Part shown: piece by piece, positions 49,987-57,954 of the stretch
How the letters are laid out: every line of letters starts with the position of its first letter
Numbering within the stretch: the stretch's first letter is position 1
Source: Pedobacter frigiditerrae
GTDB taxonomy: Bacteria; Bacteroidota; Bacteroidia; Sphingobacteriales; Sphingobacteriaceae
DNA length: 64,000 nt
Direction of reading: 5' to 3'
Assembly: GCF_032678705.1 (NCBI RefSeq)
Contig: NZ_JAVTSS010000001.1
Location: 1,860,001-1,924,000, forward strand
Notes under the pieces: model-generated
The model's database searches: none
What the model saw: only the letters and a program-made list of their open reading frames with translations
Told to the model about the DNA's origin: nothing
Program-made: the position numbers and the translations under genes

Positions 49987-50640
49987 CTATGAGGCGATAT
50001 AACCTTTAAAAATGGCAAACTTAATTAACGCCGCTGTATTTTTAGCACCTGTTCTATCTAAAATCGATTGTCTAATTCCCTCAACCGTTCTTCTACTCAA
50101 AAACAAATCATCGGCTATCTGCTGGTTTGTTTTGCCTTCAGCAATCAATTTTAGTACACTTAACTCTCTTTCTGAAAAGGAAATGTTTTGTGAATTTTCA
50201 GCGCCAAAGTTTTTTAATTGTTTATGGTAGCGCTCTAAGATGTTAATTCCTAGTTCTGAAGCGAAATACCTCTTTCCTTTTAGTACAGTTCCAATAGCAA
50301 ATAGTAATTCCTCTACCTCAACATTTTTAGATAAATAAGCATTTGCACCTGCCAAAAATGCCGCAGAAGAATGTTTTTCGTCTTCTAACATGGACAATAA
50401 AACAACAGGTATTTTTACGTTCTTCTGCTTTAGTTCTGTTAGCATTTCAATGCCATCCATTTTGGGCATCATTACATCAGCAATGATAACATCCGCCTTA
50501 GGATCATCTTCTAAAAACGTGAATAGTTCCTTTGCACTGTTAACTTCAGCTACTACTTCAATATGGTCATACTTATCTAGCAATGCCGCCAGAGAGGCAA
50601 GCATTATCTTATGGTCTTCTACCAGAATTACCCTGATCAT
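49987..50640 (-). CDS. NarL/LuxR-type response regulator
   Basis: A 217-residue response regulator. The receiver domain (about 1-120) has ILVEDHKI, phospho-acceptor Asp in DVIIADVMMPKMDG (about residue 57) and conserved Lys near 107. The C-terminal LuxR-type HTH (about 150-215) reads FSERELSVLKLIAEGKTNQQIADDLFLSRRTV. It lies 26 bp after the PAS kinase of 50667 and before the multi-PAS kinase, so it is a natural partner of one or both. Typical output is binding of inverted operators upstream of target genes. No target is evident here, although the nearby sigma factor is a candidate. Confidence 0.92.
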   Translation of the reverse strand: MIRVILVEDHKIMLASLAALLDKYDHIEVVAEVNSAKELFTFLEDDPKADVIIADVMMPKMDGIEMLTELKQKNVKIPVVLLSMLEDEKHSSAAFLAGANAYLSKNVEVEELLFAIGTVLKGKRYFASELGINILERYHKQLKNFGAENSQNISFSERELSVLKLIAEGKTNQQIADDLFLSRRTVEGIRQSILDRTGAKNTAALIKFAIFKGYIAS

Positions 50641-50666
50641 TTTATATTTTTGATTACGTTAAATTA

Positions 50667-51743
50667 TTATTTTGGAAGCTCAATGTAAAAGGTAGTTCCA
50701 ATCCCCACTTCACTATCAAACCAAACTACTCCACCGTGTAATTCTACAATTGTTTTGATAATGCTCATTCCTAAACCTCCAGTATCCTCTCCGCTTAATC
50801 CTTTTTTTACTCCTTGCCTACCTTTGTCAAACAAAGTAGGTTTTAGGTCATCTGGTATACCGATTCCATTATCTGCAACACTAATTACAACACTTTTAGG
50901 TTGATCTTGCAAACCAATTTCTATTGTTGCTCCAGTAGGTGTAAATTTGATAGCATTGGAAATTAAGTTATTGATAACCTGAAGAAATTTCATGCTATCA
51001 ATAGCCAGAAAAATATGTTCACTAACACATCTAAAACGAAAGTTTTTTAATTCTCTCAAGTGAGAACGCCTATAAAAACGTACAACATCTTGAAGTTCCC
51101 AAACTAAATCTGCCCTCTCTTTTTTTAATTCTATTATTGCAGATTTTAAGAACTCACGATTAATCATCCCTTTAACCAGCTTTATATTTCTTTCGCACAT
51201 ATCCTTAATGAAGATCAACGAATCTTTCAGTACCTCACTACCTAACTCAGTTGCCTCTTTCTCCATTGCACTTGCCGTTAACCGCATCATTCCGAGTGGT
51301 TCTTTTAAATCATGGGCAAGCACTTCAAGTGTTATATTCTTGTGCGCATTTATCTGTTCGATGTGAATTTTATTGTGCTTAGTAATGGTAATATCCTCTA
51401 CAGAACCACAAAGGTCAATGCTATTTTCCGTTTGAAGCGGAAATACCGAGAATCGAATATATTTTTCTACTTCACTTATCATTAACCTAATCTCATACTT
51501 TTTTGGAATTCCGTCTTCCAAACATTCTTGATAGCAAGAAAACGAATGGTCTCTATCTTCAGGATGAATATTCGGTATCAACGTTTTAGGATCTTCTTTC
51601 AACATCTCCATACTGACATCCCAAATATTTGCAAAAGCTTTATTAACGTATTTAAAAAAGTGATTTGAAGTATTGAATATAAAATATCCATCGTTAGAAA
51701 TTTCGCCCATTTGGCAAAACAATTGGTTGTTGAGTTCGTCCAT
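50667..51743 (-). CDS. PAS-domain histidine kinase
   Basis: A 358-residue cytoplasmic sensor kinase. The N-terminal PAS domain (about 8-125) has YFIFNTSNHFFKYVNKAF. The DHp helix carries LAHDLKEPLG (His near residue 143). The catalytic domain shows NNLISNAIKFTPTG (N box), DNGIGIPDD (G1) and GGLGMSI (G2). No membrane segment. It is 26 bp upstream of the NarL-type regulator and 90 bp downstream of the stand-alone receiver gene, so the order receiver, kinase, regulator suggests a phosphorelay or modulated pair. The H box carries Asp where many kinases have Glu, a common variant. Confidence 0.9.
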   Translation of the reverse strand: MDELNNQLFCQMGEISNDGYFIFNTSNHFFKYVNKAFANIWDVSMEMLKEDPKTLIPNIHPEDRDHSFSCYQECLEDGIPKKYEIRLMISEVEKYIRFSVFPLQTENSIDLCGSVEDITITKHNKIHIEQINAHKNITLEVLAHDLKEPLGMMRLTASAMEKEATELGSEVLKDSLIFIKDMCERNIKLVKGMINREFLKSAIIELKKERADLVWELQDVVRFYRRSHLRELKNFRFRCVSEHIFLAIDSMKFLQVINNLISNAIKFTPTGATIEIGLQDQPKSVVISVADNGIGIPDDLKPTLFDKGRQGVKKGLSGEDTGGLGMSIIKTIVELHGGVVWFDSEVGIGTTFYIELPK

Positions 51744-51833
51744 ATTTTTTATGATAAATGAATAGTGCTAACTATCCATTCATAGAACATTGGCATTTGA
51801 TTTTAGTTTTAAAACACACAACCTTAAAGAATA

Positions 51834-52187
51834 TCAATTGAGCATTAAACGTATGGTTTGCGCCAGTACATCTATATCAAATGGTTTAGCAATGAAACAA
51901 TCAAAACCTACAGTTTTATAACGAGAATCAATATCCCCATTACAACTAATTGTTAATATTGCCATTTTTGGGTATTTACTTTTAAAATGCTTACACAAAC
52001 TAATAGCTTCCAATCCTCTCAATTTATATTCTATTATAACAAGGTTGGGCTTTTCTTTATCTACTAAAGCTGCTGCTTCTTCAAATTTTACTGTGCCCTT
52101 GGTATCGTAACCTTCTCCAGTTAACAATATAACAAGTACTTCAAGTATAGATTGATCAGTTTCTACAATGATTATTGTCTTATTCAA
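51834..52187 (-). CDS. Stand-alone receiver domain with Glu at the phosphorylation site
   Basis: A 117-residue single-domain receiver with no output domain. The strand that normally ends in the phosphorylated Asp reads NLVIIEYKLRG (about residues 48-58), with Glu in its place. The N-terminal acidic pair is ETD in IIVETDQ, and the Thr and Lys positions (LTIS and AKPFD) are kept. Glu often mimics phospho-Asp, so the domain may be permanently active or serve as a docking module rather than a switch. It starts the three-gene group receiver, PAS kinase, NarL-type regulator. The substitution is read from codon GAA in the minus strand. Confidence 0.82.
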   Translation of the reverse strand: MNKTIIIVETDQSILEVLVILLTGEGYDTKGTVKFEEAAALVDKEKPNLVIIEYKLRGLEAISLCKHFKSKYPKMAILTISCNGDIDSRYKTVGFDCFIAKPFDIDVLAQTIRLMLN

Positions 52188-52506
52188 CCAAGTAAAAATT
52201 AGGTTTGCCCATTACCACAAATTACGTGCAATAGTCGAACTTAACCTCCATTTTCAAACAGATTAAGTATTAAAACACGTAGTAATACGCTTCATTTATT
52301 ACAAAAAACAACAAAAGCTAATAGATATTTCACAGTGCGAAACCAAATCCAACATATTATCACGCATAATTGTACATTTTACAGACAACAAATCCATTTT
52401 TAGTACAGTTTCTAAACAGTACGCTCAACATTTTAGGTAATTAGCAATGATTTGGCATAAGGAACATTGTTTGTATAACATCAAACAAAAAAATAAGCTA
52501 ATCATT
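52188..52506. other. Gene-free divergent region between receiver and ECF sigma genes
   Basis: This 319-bp, very AT-rich spacer holds the control regions of both divergent genes. The only clear structure is the GTAC palindrome at 52403-52422. No reading frame or hairpin terminator was found. Confidence 0.6.
52403..52422. promoter_or_regulatory. GTACaGTTTctAAACaGTAC interrupted palindrome
   Basis: GTAC and GTTT are matched by AAAC and GTAC in mirror order with equal spacers, which gives 16 paired positions in 20. It lies about 85 bp before the ECF sigma start and is a plausible operator. A short CTGTACAG word also occurs near 45860. Confidence 0.35.
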
Positions 52507-53016
52507 ATGGAAACATCTACACCATTTAATCAGTTACTTAACGACCATTCACCAAGTTTAAAAACGTTCGCCTTTAAGTTTACAAGAGACAGTGCAGTTG
52601 CAGATGACCTTTTCCAAGATACCATGGTAAAGGCATTAAGATATGTAGACCAATTTAAGGAAGGTACCAATATTAAAGGATGGCTTTTTACTATCATGCG
52701 CAACACTTTTATAAATGATTATAGAAAAGATGTTCGTAAAAATGCCCTAATTACTCAAGAAGAGGAAATTTCATCTGTACATTTAATGAAAAGCTCTTCA
52801 ATCAATACCGCAGAAGGAAAATTTGCCATGGCAGATATTCAACGTTCATTAGATAAGTTACCTAAATGTTATTACGACCCGTTTATACAGTATTTTGAGG
52901 GTTATAAATACCATGAAATTGCAGAAGATCTTGGTATTCCTATTGGAACAGTTAAAACAAGAATCCACATGGCTCGGCAGATACTTAAAAAGCAATTAAA
53001 AGTTTATAAAAAGTAA
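52507..53016 (+). CDS. ECF-type RNA polymerase sigma factor
   Basis: ECF sigma factor, 169 residues from the ATG at 52507 (METSTPFNQLLNDHS). A frame from 52447 would add 20 residues without family match. Region 2 is TFAFKFTRDSAVADDLFQDTMVKALRYVDQF with the typical KGWLFTIMRNTFINDYRK continuation, and region 4 is YYDPFIQYFEGYKYHEIAEDLGIPIGTVKTRIHMARQILKK. It diverges from the receiver-kinase-regulator group. No anti-sigma gene is adjacent, so control may be transcriptional or through the neighbouring phosphorelay. It ends at a terminator 35 bp after the stop. Confidence 0.92.
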   Translation: METSTPFNQLLNDHSPSLKTFAFKFTRDSAVADDLFQDTMVKALRYVDQFKEGTNIKGWLFTIMRNTFINDYRKDVRKNALITQEEEISSVHLMKSSSINTAEGKFAMADIQRSLDKLPKCYYDPFIQYFEGYKYHEIAEDLGIPIGTVKTRIHMARQILKKQLKVYKK

Positions 53017-53051
53017 TTGAAATTGTTAAAATATCTTCTACCTATTAATAC

Positions 53052-53079
53052 AAAGCCTTGTTACCATAACAAGGCTTTT
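53052..53079 (+). terminator. Terminator after ECF sigma gene
   Basis: The 12-bp perfect stem AAAGCCTTGTTA/TAACAAGGCTTT (53052-53063, 53067-53078) has a 3-base loop and a short T run. Confidence 0.8.
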
Positions 53080-53164
53080 GTCTTTACTAAATCTGCGTTT
53101 TTCAGTTTAGCTTTTATTTACAATTTAATGTTTTAGCAAGACATATAATTGAGCCGCCTTCTCC

Positions 53165-53172
53165 TATCTTTG
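53165..53172 (+). promoter_or_regulatory. -7 promoter element of the MFS gene
   Basis: TATCTTTG is an exact match to the Bacteroidota TAnnTTTG -7 motif. It lies 17 bp before the ATG at 53190. The -33 TTTG element is not clear, so only the -7 part is supported. Confidence 0.5.
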
Positions 53173-53189
53173 GCGCTTTATAATTTACC

Positions 53190-54407
53190 ATGGATGCTAA
53201 GAGATTAAAAACCGAAAATCAAGGGATTGCTACCATTTTGGCATTTGCACTCATACCACTTTCTGGTTTTGCAACCGATGTATATATTCCCTCTTTACCC
53301 ACAATGTCTAGAGAGCTTGGTGTAACAGAATTGCAAGTGCAATTAACATTGGGTATGTTTTTGATCAGTTATGGCGTAGCGCAACTTTTTGTAGGTAGTC
53401 TTTTAGATAGTTTTGGGAGATATAAAATTGGATTAATAAGTCTTTTTGTTTTCGCGTTGGCAAGTGTCTTAATAGCCAACACTTCAAATATTTATTTCAT
53501 TTATGCCATGAGGATTGTACACGGTATTACTGTTGGTGCTATCGTAGTATCAAAACGAGCCTATTTTATAGATGTATTTTCTGGCGATCAACTAAAAAAC
53601 TACCTCAGTATGTTTTCTATCATTTGGGCAACTGCACCTATTATTGCGCCTTTTGCCGGTGGTTACCTACAAAGTTGGTTTGGCTGGCAATCTAATTTTT
53701 ATTTCTTAGCTGTATTTGCCCTTATCATTTTAGTGCTTGAGCTGACTTTTAGTGGAGAAACCATTAGACAGAAAATGGAATTTAGTCTACGAAAAATAGC
53801 TGCTGTTTACACAGAAATGATAAGCACCAGTAGTTTTACCTTAGGGATTGTTATGCTGGGTTTATCTTATGGTATGGTGATGATTTACAACATGACTGGC
53901 CCTTTCATCATAGAACATCATTTGGGACATTCGCCCATTGTAGCGGGTTATAGTTCGTTATTATTAGGTAGCGCGGTAATGTTAGGTGGTTTTATAGGGA
54001 AATTAACCATTAACAAACCTTTTTTCAGCAAGCTAACTGTAAATCTTGGTCTTCAATTCTTTTTCTTGATGGCTATGTTTCTTAGTCTGGGTTTTATTGA
54101 AAACCTTTATTCATTAGTATTTTTTGCTTTCATCATTCACGCTTGTTCTGGCTATACTTTTAACACTTTTTTTACATACTGCTTATCTAAGTTTCCGAAA
54201 AATGCTGGTATTGCAAGTGGGCTTACTGGCGGAATAAATTACGTTATTGTCTCATTTCTAACCTATGCTGTTATCGCAGCTATTCCTGCCGAAGATGAAC
54301 AAAATCTAGCTTCCAGTTATGGTATATTGATTGGCTTATCCTTGCTAATCATGTTGCTGATTTTCAAGTTAGACCAAAGAAAAACTACTTCACGTAGCGA
54401 GCAATAA
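53190..54407 (+). CDS. MFS transporter, Bcr/CflA drug resistance type
   Basis: A 405-residue major facilitator with about 12 helices, of the Bcr/CflA type proton-driven drug exporters. The N-terminal family segment ATDVYIPSLPTM (about 29-40) is followed by LFVGSLLDSFGRYKI, the loop 2-3 signature (normally GxxxDRxGR), with Asp, Arg and Gly in place. Other family words include LGSAVMLGGFIGKL. It exports hydrophobic antibiotics or metabolites; specificity is unknown. Its 3' end overlaps the convergent CoiA-like gene by 23 bp, so read-through of the two messages could form antisense RNA. Confidence 0.87.
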   Translation: MDAKRLKTENQGIATILAFALIPLSGFATDVYIPSLPTMSRELGVTELQVQLTLGMFLISYGVAQLFVGSLLDSFGRYKIGLISLFVFALASVLIANTSNIYFIYAMRIVHGITVGAIVVSKRAYFIDVFSGDQLKNYLSMFSIIWATAPIIAPFAGGYLQSWFGWQSNFYFLAVFALIILVLELTFSGETIRQKMEFSLRKIAAVYTEMISTSSFTLGIVMLGLSYGMVMIYNMTGPFIIEHHLGHSPIVAGYSSLLLGSAVMLGGFIGKLTINKPFFSKLTVNLGLQFFFLMAMFLSLGFIENLYSLVFFAFIIHACSGYTFNTFFTYCLSKFPKNAGIASGLTGGINYVIVSFLTYAVIAAIPAEDEQNLASSYGILIGLSLLIMLLIFKLDQRKTTSRSEQ

Positions 54408-55035
54408 AATCTTTTCTAGAAATCATGTGCAAATAGGCATAATCGCCATTTGATTGTTTGCGCTGTTTAAGTTGATACAGAAAGTAGCCTCCCAAATCTA
54501 TAATGATGGGGCATTTAGCCTCGTACCAAACTCGATGAGGATTAGACCACCTGAAGGAATAATAGTGAGCCGTTAAAGGAATATTTCTCAATTCTGGATG
54601 ATGGAAAGTCATCACCTTTGGTTGTTCTAAACCTAAAAGTAAATCGCTTTTACGAACCATGGTAAGGTTGGCCTTATGACAAAACTCAAAGGCATCAAGC
54701 TGTGAACTTTCTACATCTGGTAAATGTTTCAGTATTTTAAAGCCTTTAAACTTAGTGCCATTAACTACCCAAACTAAATTAGGATAGAAAGCTTCTCTGC
54801 TATGAAGCTCGGCTAAGGTAATAGGCGAATTTTGAAATTCTATTGCAGTAGAGCAAGGCGTAAAAACATCAGCCCTGTGGTAATAACCTGCAACTTTATT
54901 TAAGAATGTTTTTTCACGGTAGTGTGCTGGAAATGCTTTTTTCCAATCGCTATGCCATAACGTCTCTCCAGGATAAAATCGCAATGCCTTTGCTCCTATC
55001 TCTCCATCAATTAATTGCAATTCTGCTATAGACAT
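54385..55035 (-). CDS. CoiA-like putative nuclease-fold protein
   Basis: A 216-residue protein whose central part resembles the competence protein CoiA and related PD-(D/E)xK nucleases. The segment RADVFTPCSTAIEFQNSPIT (about 53-72) gives the Asp and the ExQ pattern of the active site. LVWVVNGTKFKGFKI follows as the conserved downstream strand. The C-terminal domain (HYYSFRWSNPHRVWYEAKCPIIIDLGG) is family-like but less typical. CoiA acts on incoming DNA during transformation in Gram-positive bacteria; in Bacteroidota the role is not established. It overlaps the convergent MFS gene by 23 bp. The match is from motif order only. Confidence 0.6.
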   Translation of the reverse strand: MSIAELQLIDGEIGAKALRFYPGETLWHSDWKKAFPAHYREKTFLNKVAGYYHRADVFTPCSTAIEFQNSPITLAELHSREAFYPNLVWVVNGTKFKGFKILKHLPDVESSQLDAFEFCHKANLTMVRKSDLLLGLEQPKVMTFHHPELRNIPLTAHYYSFRWSNPHRVWYEAKCPIIIDLGGYFLYQLKQRKQSNGDYAYLHMISRKDFIARYVK

Positions 55036-55167
55036 TTTCTATTCATCAGCATTTGTATGTTACAACACAAAAATAGATGAAATGAGATTAGCTATAAAAT
55101 GGAACGCATTCTTTTTTAGAATAATATTTCCAAAAACCACAAATATCCTGGTTTAAAAAATAAGGGC

Positions 55168-55198
55168 AAAAAAAAACATCCGCCCTAATGGACGAATG
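55168..55198 (-). terminator. Terminator of the cold shock gene
   Basis: On the minus strand a 9-bp stem (55177-55185 with 55190-55198, two G-T pairs) is followed by nine Ts (55168-55176). It lies about 25 bp after the csp stop. Confidence 0.8.
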
Positions 55199-55223
55199 CT
55201 CTCAATTTATGAAGGATAATCGA

Positions 55224-55415
55224 TTAGTCTACCTTAACATTAACTGCATTTAGGCCTTTTTTGCCTTGCTCGATATCGTAGCTTACTGAATCATTCTCAC
55301 GAATTTGATCAATTAAACCAGATACATGTACAAAAATTTCGGCGTCACCATTAGCTGGTACGATAAATCCAAAACCTTTTGTCTCATTGAAAAATTTTAC
55401 TGTTCCTTGTTGCAT
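55224..55415 (-). CDS. Cold shock protein (CspA family)
   Basis: A 63-residue single cold-shock domain that binds single-stranded RNA and DNA and keeps transcripts unfolded. The RNP1 motif is KGFGFIVP (residues 13-20) and RNP2 is EIFVHVSGL (about 26-34), with the NAVNVKV end strand. Length is typical. The gene stands alone with its own -7 element TATATTTG on the minus strand at 55439-55446 and a strong terminator. The short leader between promoter and ATG is AT-rich, without a visible cold-sensor structure. Confidence 0.95.
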   Translation of the reverse strand: MQQGTVKFFNETKGFGFIVPANGDAEIFVHVSGLIDQIRENDSVSYDIEQGKKGLNAVNVKVD

Positions 55416-55438
55416 TATATTGTATTTTAAATAAAGTA

Positions 55439-55446
55439 CAAATATA
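55439..55446 (-). promoter_or_regulatory. -7 promoter element of the cold shock gene
   Basis: On the minus strand, TATATTTG matches the TAnnTTTG consensus exactly, 23 bp before the csp start. The -33 position holds TGTTTTT, a weak match. It resembles the rplU promoter. Confidence 0.6.
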
Positions 55447-55551
55447 GGTTAATTATTTGAAAAACAGTAATTTATTAACAATCTGCTATTATTTACCTTT
55501 TAATCACATTTAAAAACCGATTCATTAATTATATAACTACCTTTAAACCAA

Positions 55552-56532
55552 ATGAAAACTTCTAAAAAAGCTATAACACTTACTTTATTATTTAATTTAT
55601 TTGTGCTCTTTACTTTTGCGCAAACTGAGAGCAACAATAGTAAAATTACCGTTGCTAAGTTTGTAAAGTTTTATAATTCCAACCAGCAAGACAGTATTTT
55701 CCATATTTTTTCCCCTAAAACAAAGCAAGAGCTTCCCTTAGAAAAAACAAAAGCTTTTCTTACCCAATTGAAAAGCAGGTATGGCAATATCAAACAAGCT
55801 GATTTTCAATCTTATCGAAGTGGCTTTGGTGTTTATAAAACAGAATTAGACAAAGGTTTACTAACCATAAGTATTGCGGTTGATAACAATAAAGCTATTA
55901 CTGGTCTCTTTGCCAAACCTTATGAGGTTGCTATTGTAGCTAAAATACCGAGAAACATAACCCCAATGCAATTGCCTTTTAAAGGAGAATGGACCGTTTT
56001 TTGGGGTGGAGATACTAAAGAACAAAACTATCACGTAGCAGTTAATTTTCAGAAGAATGCATTTGATATCATCATTACTAATTCGCAAGGAAAAAGCTAT
56101 AAAACCGATGGCAAAACAAATGAAGATTATTATGCATTTGCGCAACCCTTGCTATCACCTTGTGATGGAGAAATAGTGTTAACAGTTGATGGCGTAAAAG
56201 ACAATACACCTGGCAAGCTAAATCCAATGTTTACCACTGGAAACTCCGTTTTAATTAAAACTAAAAACAACGAATACATCCTTTTAGCTCATTTTAAACA
56301 AAATACCATTAAAGTAAAACAAGGAGATAAAGTTAAACAAGGTCAACAACTAGGTCTTTGTGGTAATTCGGGCAACTCTTCAGAACCTCACCTACATTTT
56401 CACATTCAAGATGCTGAAGATTTCTACAATACAATTGGTGTGAAATGTTATTTCAATAAGTTACAAGTTAATGGGATAACCAAGTCAGATTATTCACCAG
56501 TTAAGGGAGACAAAATAAAGATGGCTAATTAA
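55552..56532 (+). CDS. Exported M23-family peptidase with N-terminal DUF3887-like domain
   Basis: A 326-residue exported protein. The signal peptide (LFVLFTFAQ) is followed by a DUF3887-like domain (about 30-125, KFVKFYNSNQQDSIFHIFSP) and a LytM/M23 zinc peptidase domain (about 145-310). Zinc ligand segments are YHVAVNFQKNAFDI (His and Asp, about residues 164-177), the His of ILLAHFKQ and HLHFH near residue 283. Family members cut peptide cross-links of peptidoglycan or act as activators when ligands are missing; here all four are present. The gene is monocistronic, ending at the 56553-56580 hairpin. Confidence 0.85.
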   Translation: MKTSKKAITLTLLFNLFVLFTFAQTESNNSKITVAKFVKFYNSNQQDSIFHIFSPKTKQELPLEKTKAFLTQLKSRYGNIKQADFQSYRSGFGVYKTELDKGLLTISIAVDNNKAITGLFAKPYEVAIVAKIPRNITPMQLPFKGEWTVFWGGDTKEQNYHVAVNFQKNAFDIIITNSQGKSYKTDGKTNEDYYAFAQPLLSPCDGEIVLTVDGVKDNTPGKLNPMFTTGNSVLIKTKNNEYILLAHFKQNTIKVKQGDKVKQGQQLGLCGNSGNSSEPHLHFHIQDAEDFYNTIGVKCYFNKLQVNGITKSDYSPVKGDKIKMAN

Positions 56533-56552
56533 TAAAAGCATTCTCAAACAAA

Positions 56553-56580
56553 AAAAGTTCAGCATAAATGCTGAACTTTT
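56553..56580. terminator. Terminator after M23 peptidase gene
   Basis: The 13-bp stem AAAAGTTCAGCAT/ATGCTGAACTTTT (56553-56565, 56568-56580) has a two-base loop and A and T runs, so it can stop transcripts from either side. Confidence 0.85.
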
Positions 56581-56691
56581 TCACCGTCACAATTTTGTAC
56601 CTAACCATCTTGTGAGGGTTGTAAACTGGTAGGTTTACACATACATCAACCCAAAAAACCTCGATATAAATTTTTCAGGAGCCTACCAGAA

Positions 56692-57483
56692 TTATTTTAA
56701 GGTAATGGTACCAATGGAAGTGTTTTGCCCTAAAGAAACATTAACATTATTTATGGTACTATCTTTATAACCAGCAATGGGTACAAATTTAACGGCATAA
56801 GAACCTGCAGCTAAACCACCCACTGTGAATTTACCGCTAATTGGATCTGCCAACGTACCCACTGTATCTGTTCCTTTAATTACCAAAATTTCTGGTCTTG
56901 CAGCTAAGGGTAATACTGTTCCAGAGATTAGTCCAGAAGTAACAGCAGTAATTCCTCTTACCACCGGTTTAAGCAGGTAATCTCCATTTCCTAATTTAAC
57001 AATAGATTTAGCCGCATCGAAATCAAGCACCAACGAGTAAGTAACACCTGGTACCAAAGTAGCATTGCTTGTTAACTTCACTTTATAACCAGAACTTTGA
57101 CCGCTTGGCGTTTTTAAAGTTTTTACAACTCCATTTTCAACAATGGTATTACCATCATTAAGCACCAATCTAACCTCAGTAATTTCTCCACTTGGCATTT
57201 CCCCTGTTGCTACCAAAATATCAGGATTTGAAGTTCCAATCCTAAAATCAAGGATGTTAAATATTGATGCAGTTGAGGCTAAAACGTAAGATTTATCATC
57301 TGATATCAAGACGATTTCCTTAACATTAAGGTTAATCTTGTCGAAATCACCAGGAGCATCTGTCATTCGAACCTGAATTTTTGTTGTGCCACTTGCACTA
57401 TCGCTGTCTTTTTTACAACCGATAAAAATAGTCAGCATTGTTACCAACAGTGCCAACGAATAAGTTAAAATTCTATTTTTCAT
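56692..57483 (-). CDS. DUF4382 lipoprotein
   Basis: A 263-residue lipoprotein: signal peptide to residue 22 with lipobox IFIGC (Cys near 23). The DUF4382 domain (about 35-175) starts KIQVRMTDAPGDFDKINLNVKEI and is followed by a transthyretin-like/carboxypeptidase-regulatory-like end (about 180-260, SGTVLPLAARPEILVI to GTITLK). Function is not known; the family appears in lipoproteins of Bacteroidota and other bacteria. It diverges from a two-component operon across the repeat array at 57523-57580, so it is a candidate target of that system. Composition is normal. Confidence 0.82.
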   Translation of the reverse strand: MKNRILTYSLALLVTMLTIFIGCKKDSDSASGTTKIQVRMTDAPGDFDKINLNVKEIVLISDDKSYVLASTASIFNILDFRIGTSNPDILVATGEMPSGEITEVRLVLNDGNTIVENGVVKTLKTPSGQSSGYKVKLTSNATLVPGVTYSLVLDFDAAKSIVKLGNGDYLLKPVVRGITAVTSGLISGTVLPLAARPEILVIKGTDTVGTLADPISGKFTVGGLAAGSYAVKFVPIAGYKDSTINNVNVSLGQNTSIGTITLK

Positions 57484-57522
57484 AAGTTTTGTATTTTAGT
57501 ATCACAAATTTGCATAGCGATG

Positions 57523-57580
57523 ATGAAATGAATATGAAATCTGAAATTTATTTAGCCTCAAAATTTCATCTAAATTTCAT
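57523..57580. promoter_or_regulatory. Facing 11-bp-spaced direct repeats between divergent genes
   Basis: ATGAAAT occurs at 57523-57529 and 57534-57540, and its reverse complement ATTTCAT at 57563-57569 and 57574-57580. Each pair is spaced 11 bp. Such tandem half-sites are typical of OmpR/PhoB-type regulators, and one is encoded at 58795 in the same operon. The two pairs face the DUF4382 gene and the plus-strand operon respectively. Confidence 0.7.
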
Positions 57581-57618
57581 CTTGTTAATAGAGATTTGTA
57601 TAGTAATTTGTTGAGGTG

Positions 57619-57945
57619 ATGTACAGGCAATCAATTTTTAAGTTAACCAGTTGTTTAGCGTTAATGGTTTTTCCATTAGTTGGACTTGCGGTAGAAATTA
57701 AACAACCGTTTGATGGCATTCACTTAACGCACAAAAGTTTTGCCTTAACAATAGACAGCATTAAGCCGCAGCAAGAAAAGCAGGACGAGAAAAACCCGAA
57801 GACCAACACAACTAAAACTCAAGACAAAAAACCTGAAATTGCCACAGTACCTAAGGCTCGCAAACAAAATAGACCTACAGTTGTTAAACCAAAAGTGATA
57901 GTTAAACCTATCAAGGTAATTAAACCTAAAATAAAGAAACCATAG
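57619..57945 (+). CDS. Small exported Lys/Pro-rich protein
   Basis: A 108-residue protein from ATG 57619 (a GTG one codon earlier is possible). The N-terminal hydrophobic segment (about 6-24, FKLTSCLALMVFPLVGLAV) acts as signal peptide. The mature part is short, with a run of Lys, Pro, Asn and Thr (from about residue 50) ending in Val/Ile-Lys-Pro repeats (VVKPKVIVKPIKVIKP). No domain is recognised. The basic, proline-rich tail could bind peptidoglycan, polyanions or membranes in the periplasm. It is the first gene of the operon and is followed after 9 bp by an outer-membrane protein. Confidence 0.6.
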   Translation: MYRQSIFKLTSCLALMVFPLVGLAVEIKQPFDGIHLTHKSFALTIDSIKPQQEKQDEKNPKTNTTKTQDKKPEIATVPKARKQNRPTVVKPKVIVKPIKVIKPKIKKP

Positions 57946-57954
57946 CACATCACC

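Noticed and set aside
56619..56640. GTAAAC-tggtag-GTTTAC hairpin after the DUF4382 gene
   Set aside because: Lacks a T run and could be chance; kept out of the terminator list.
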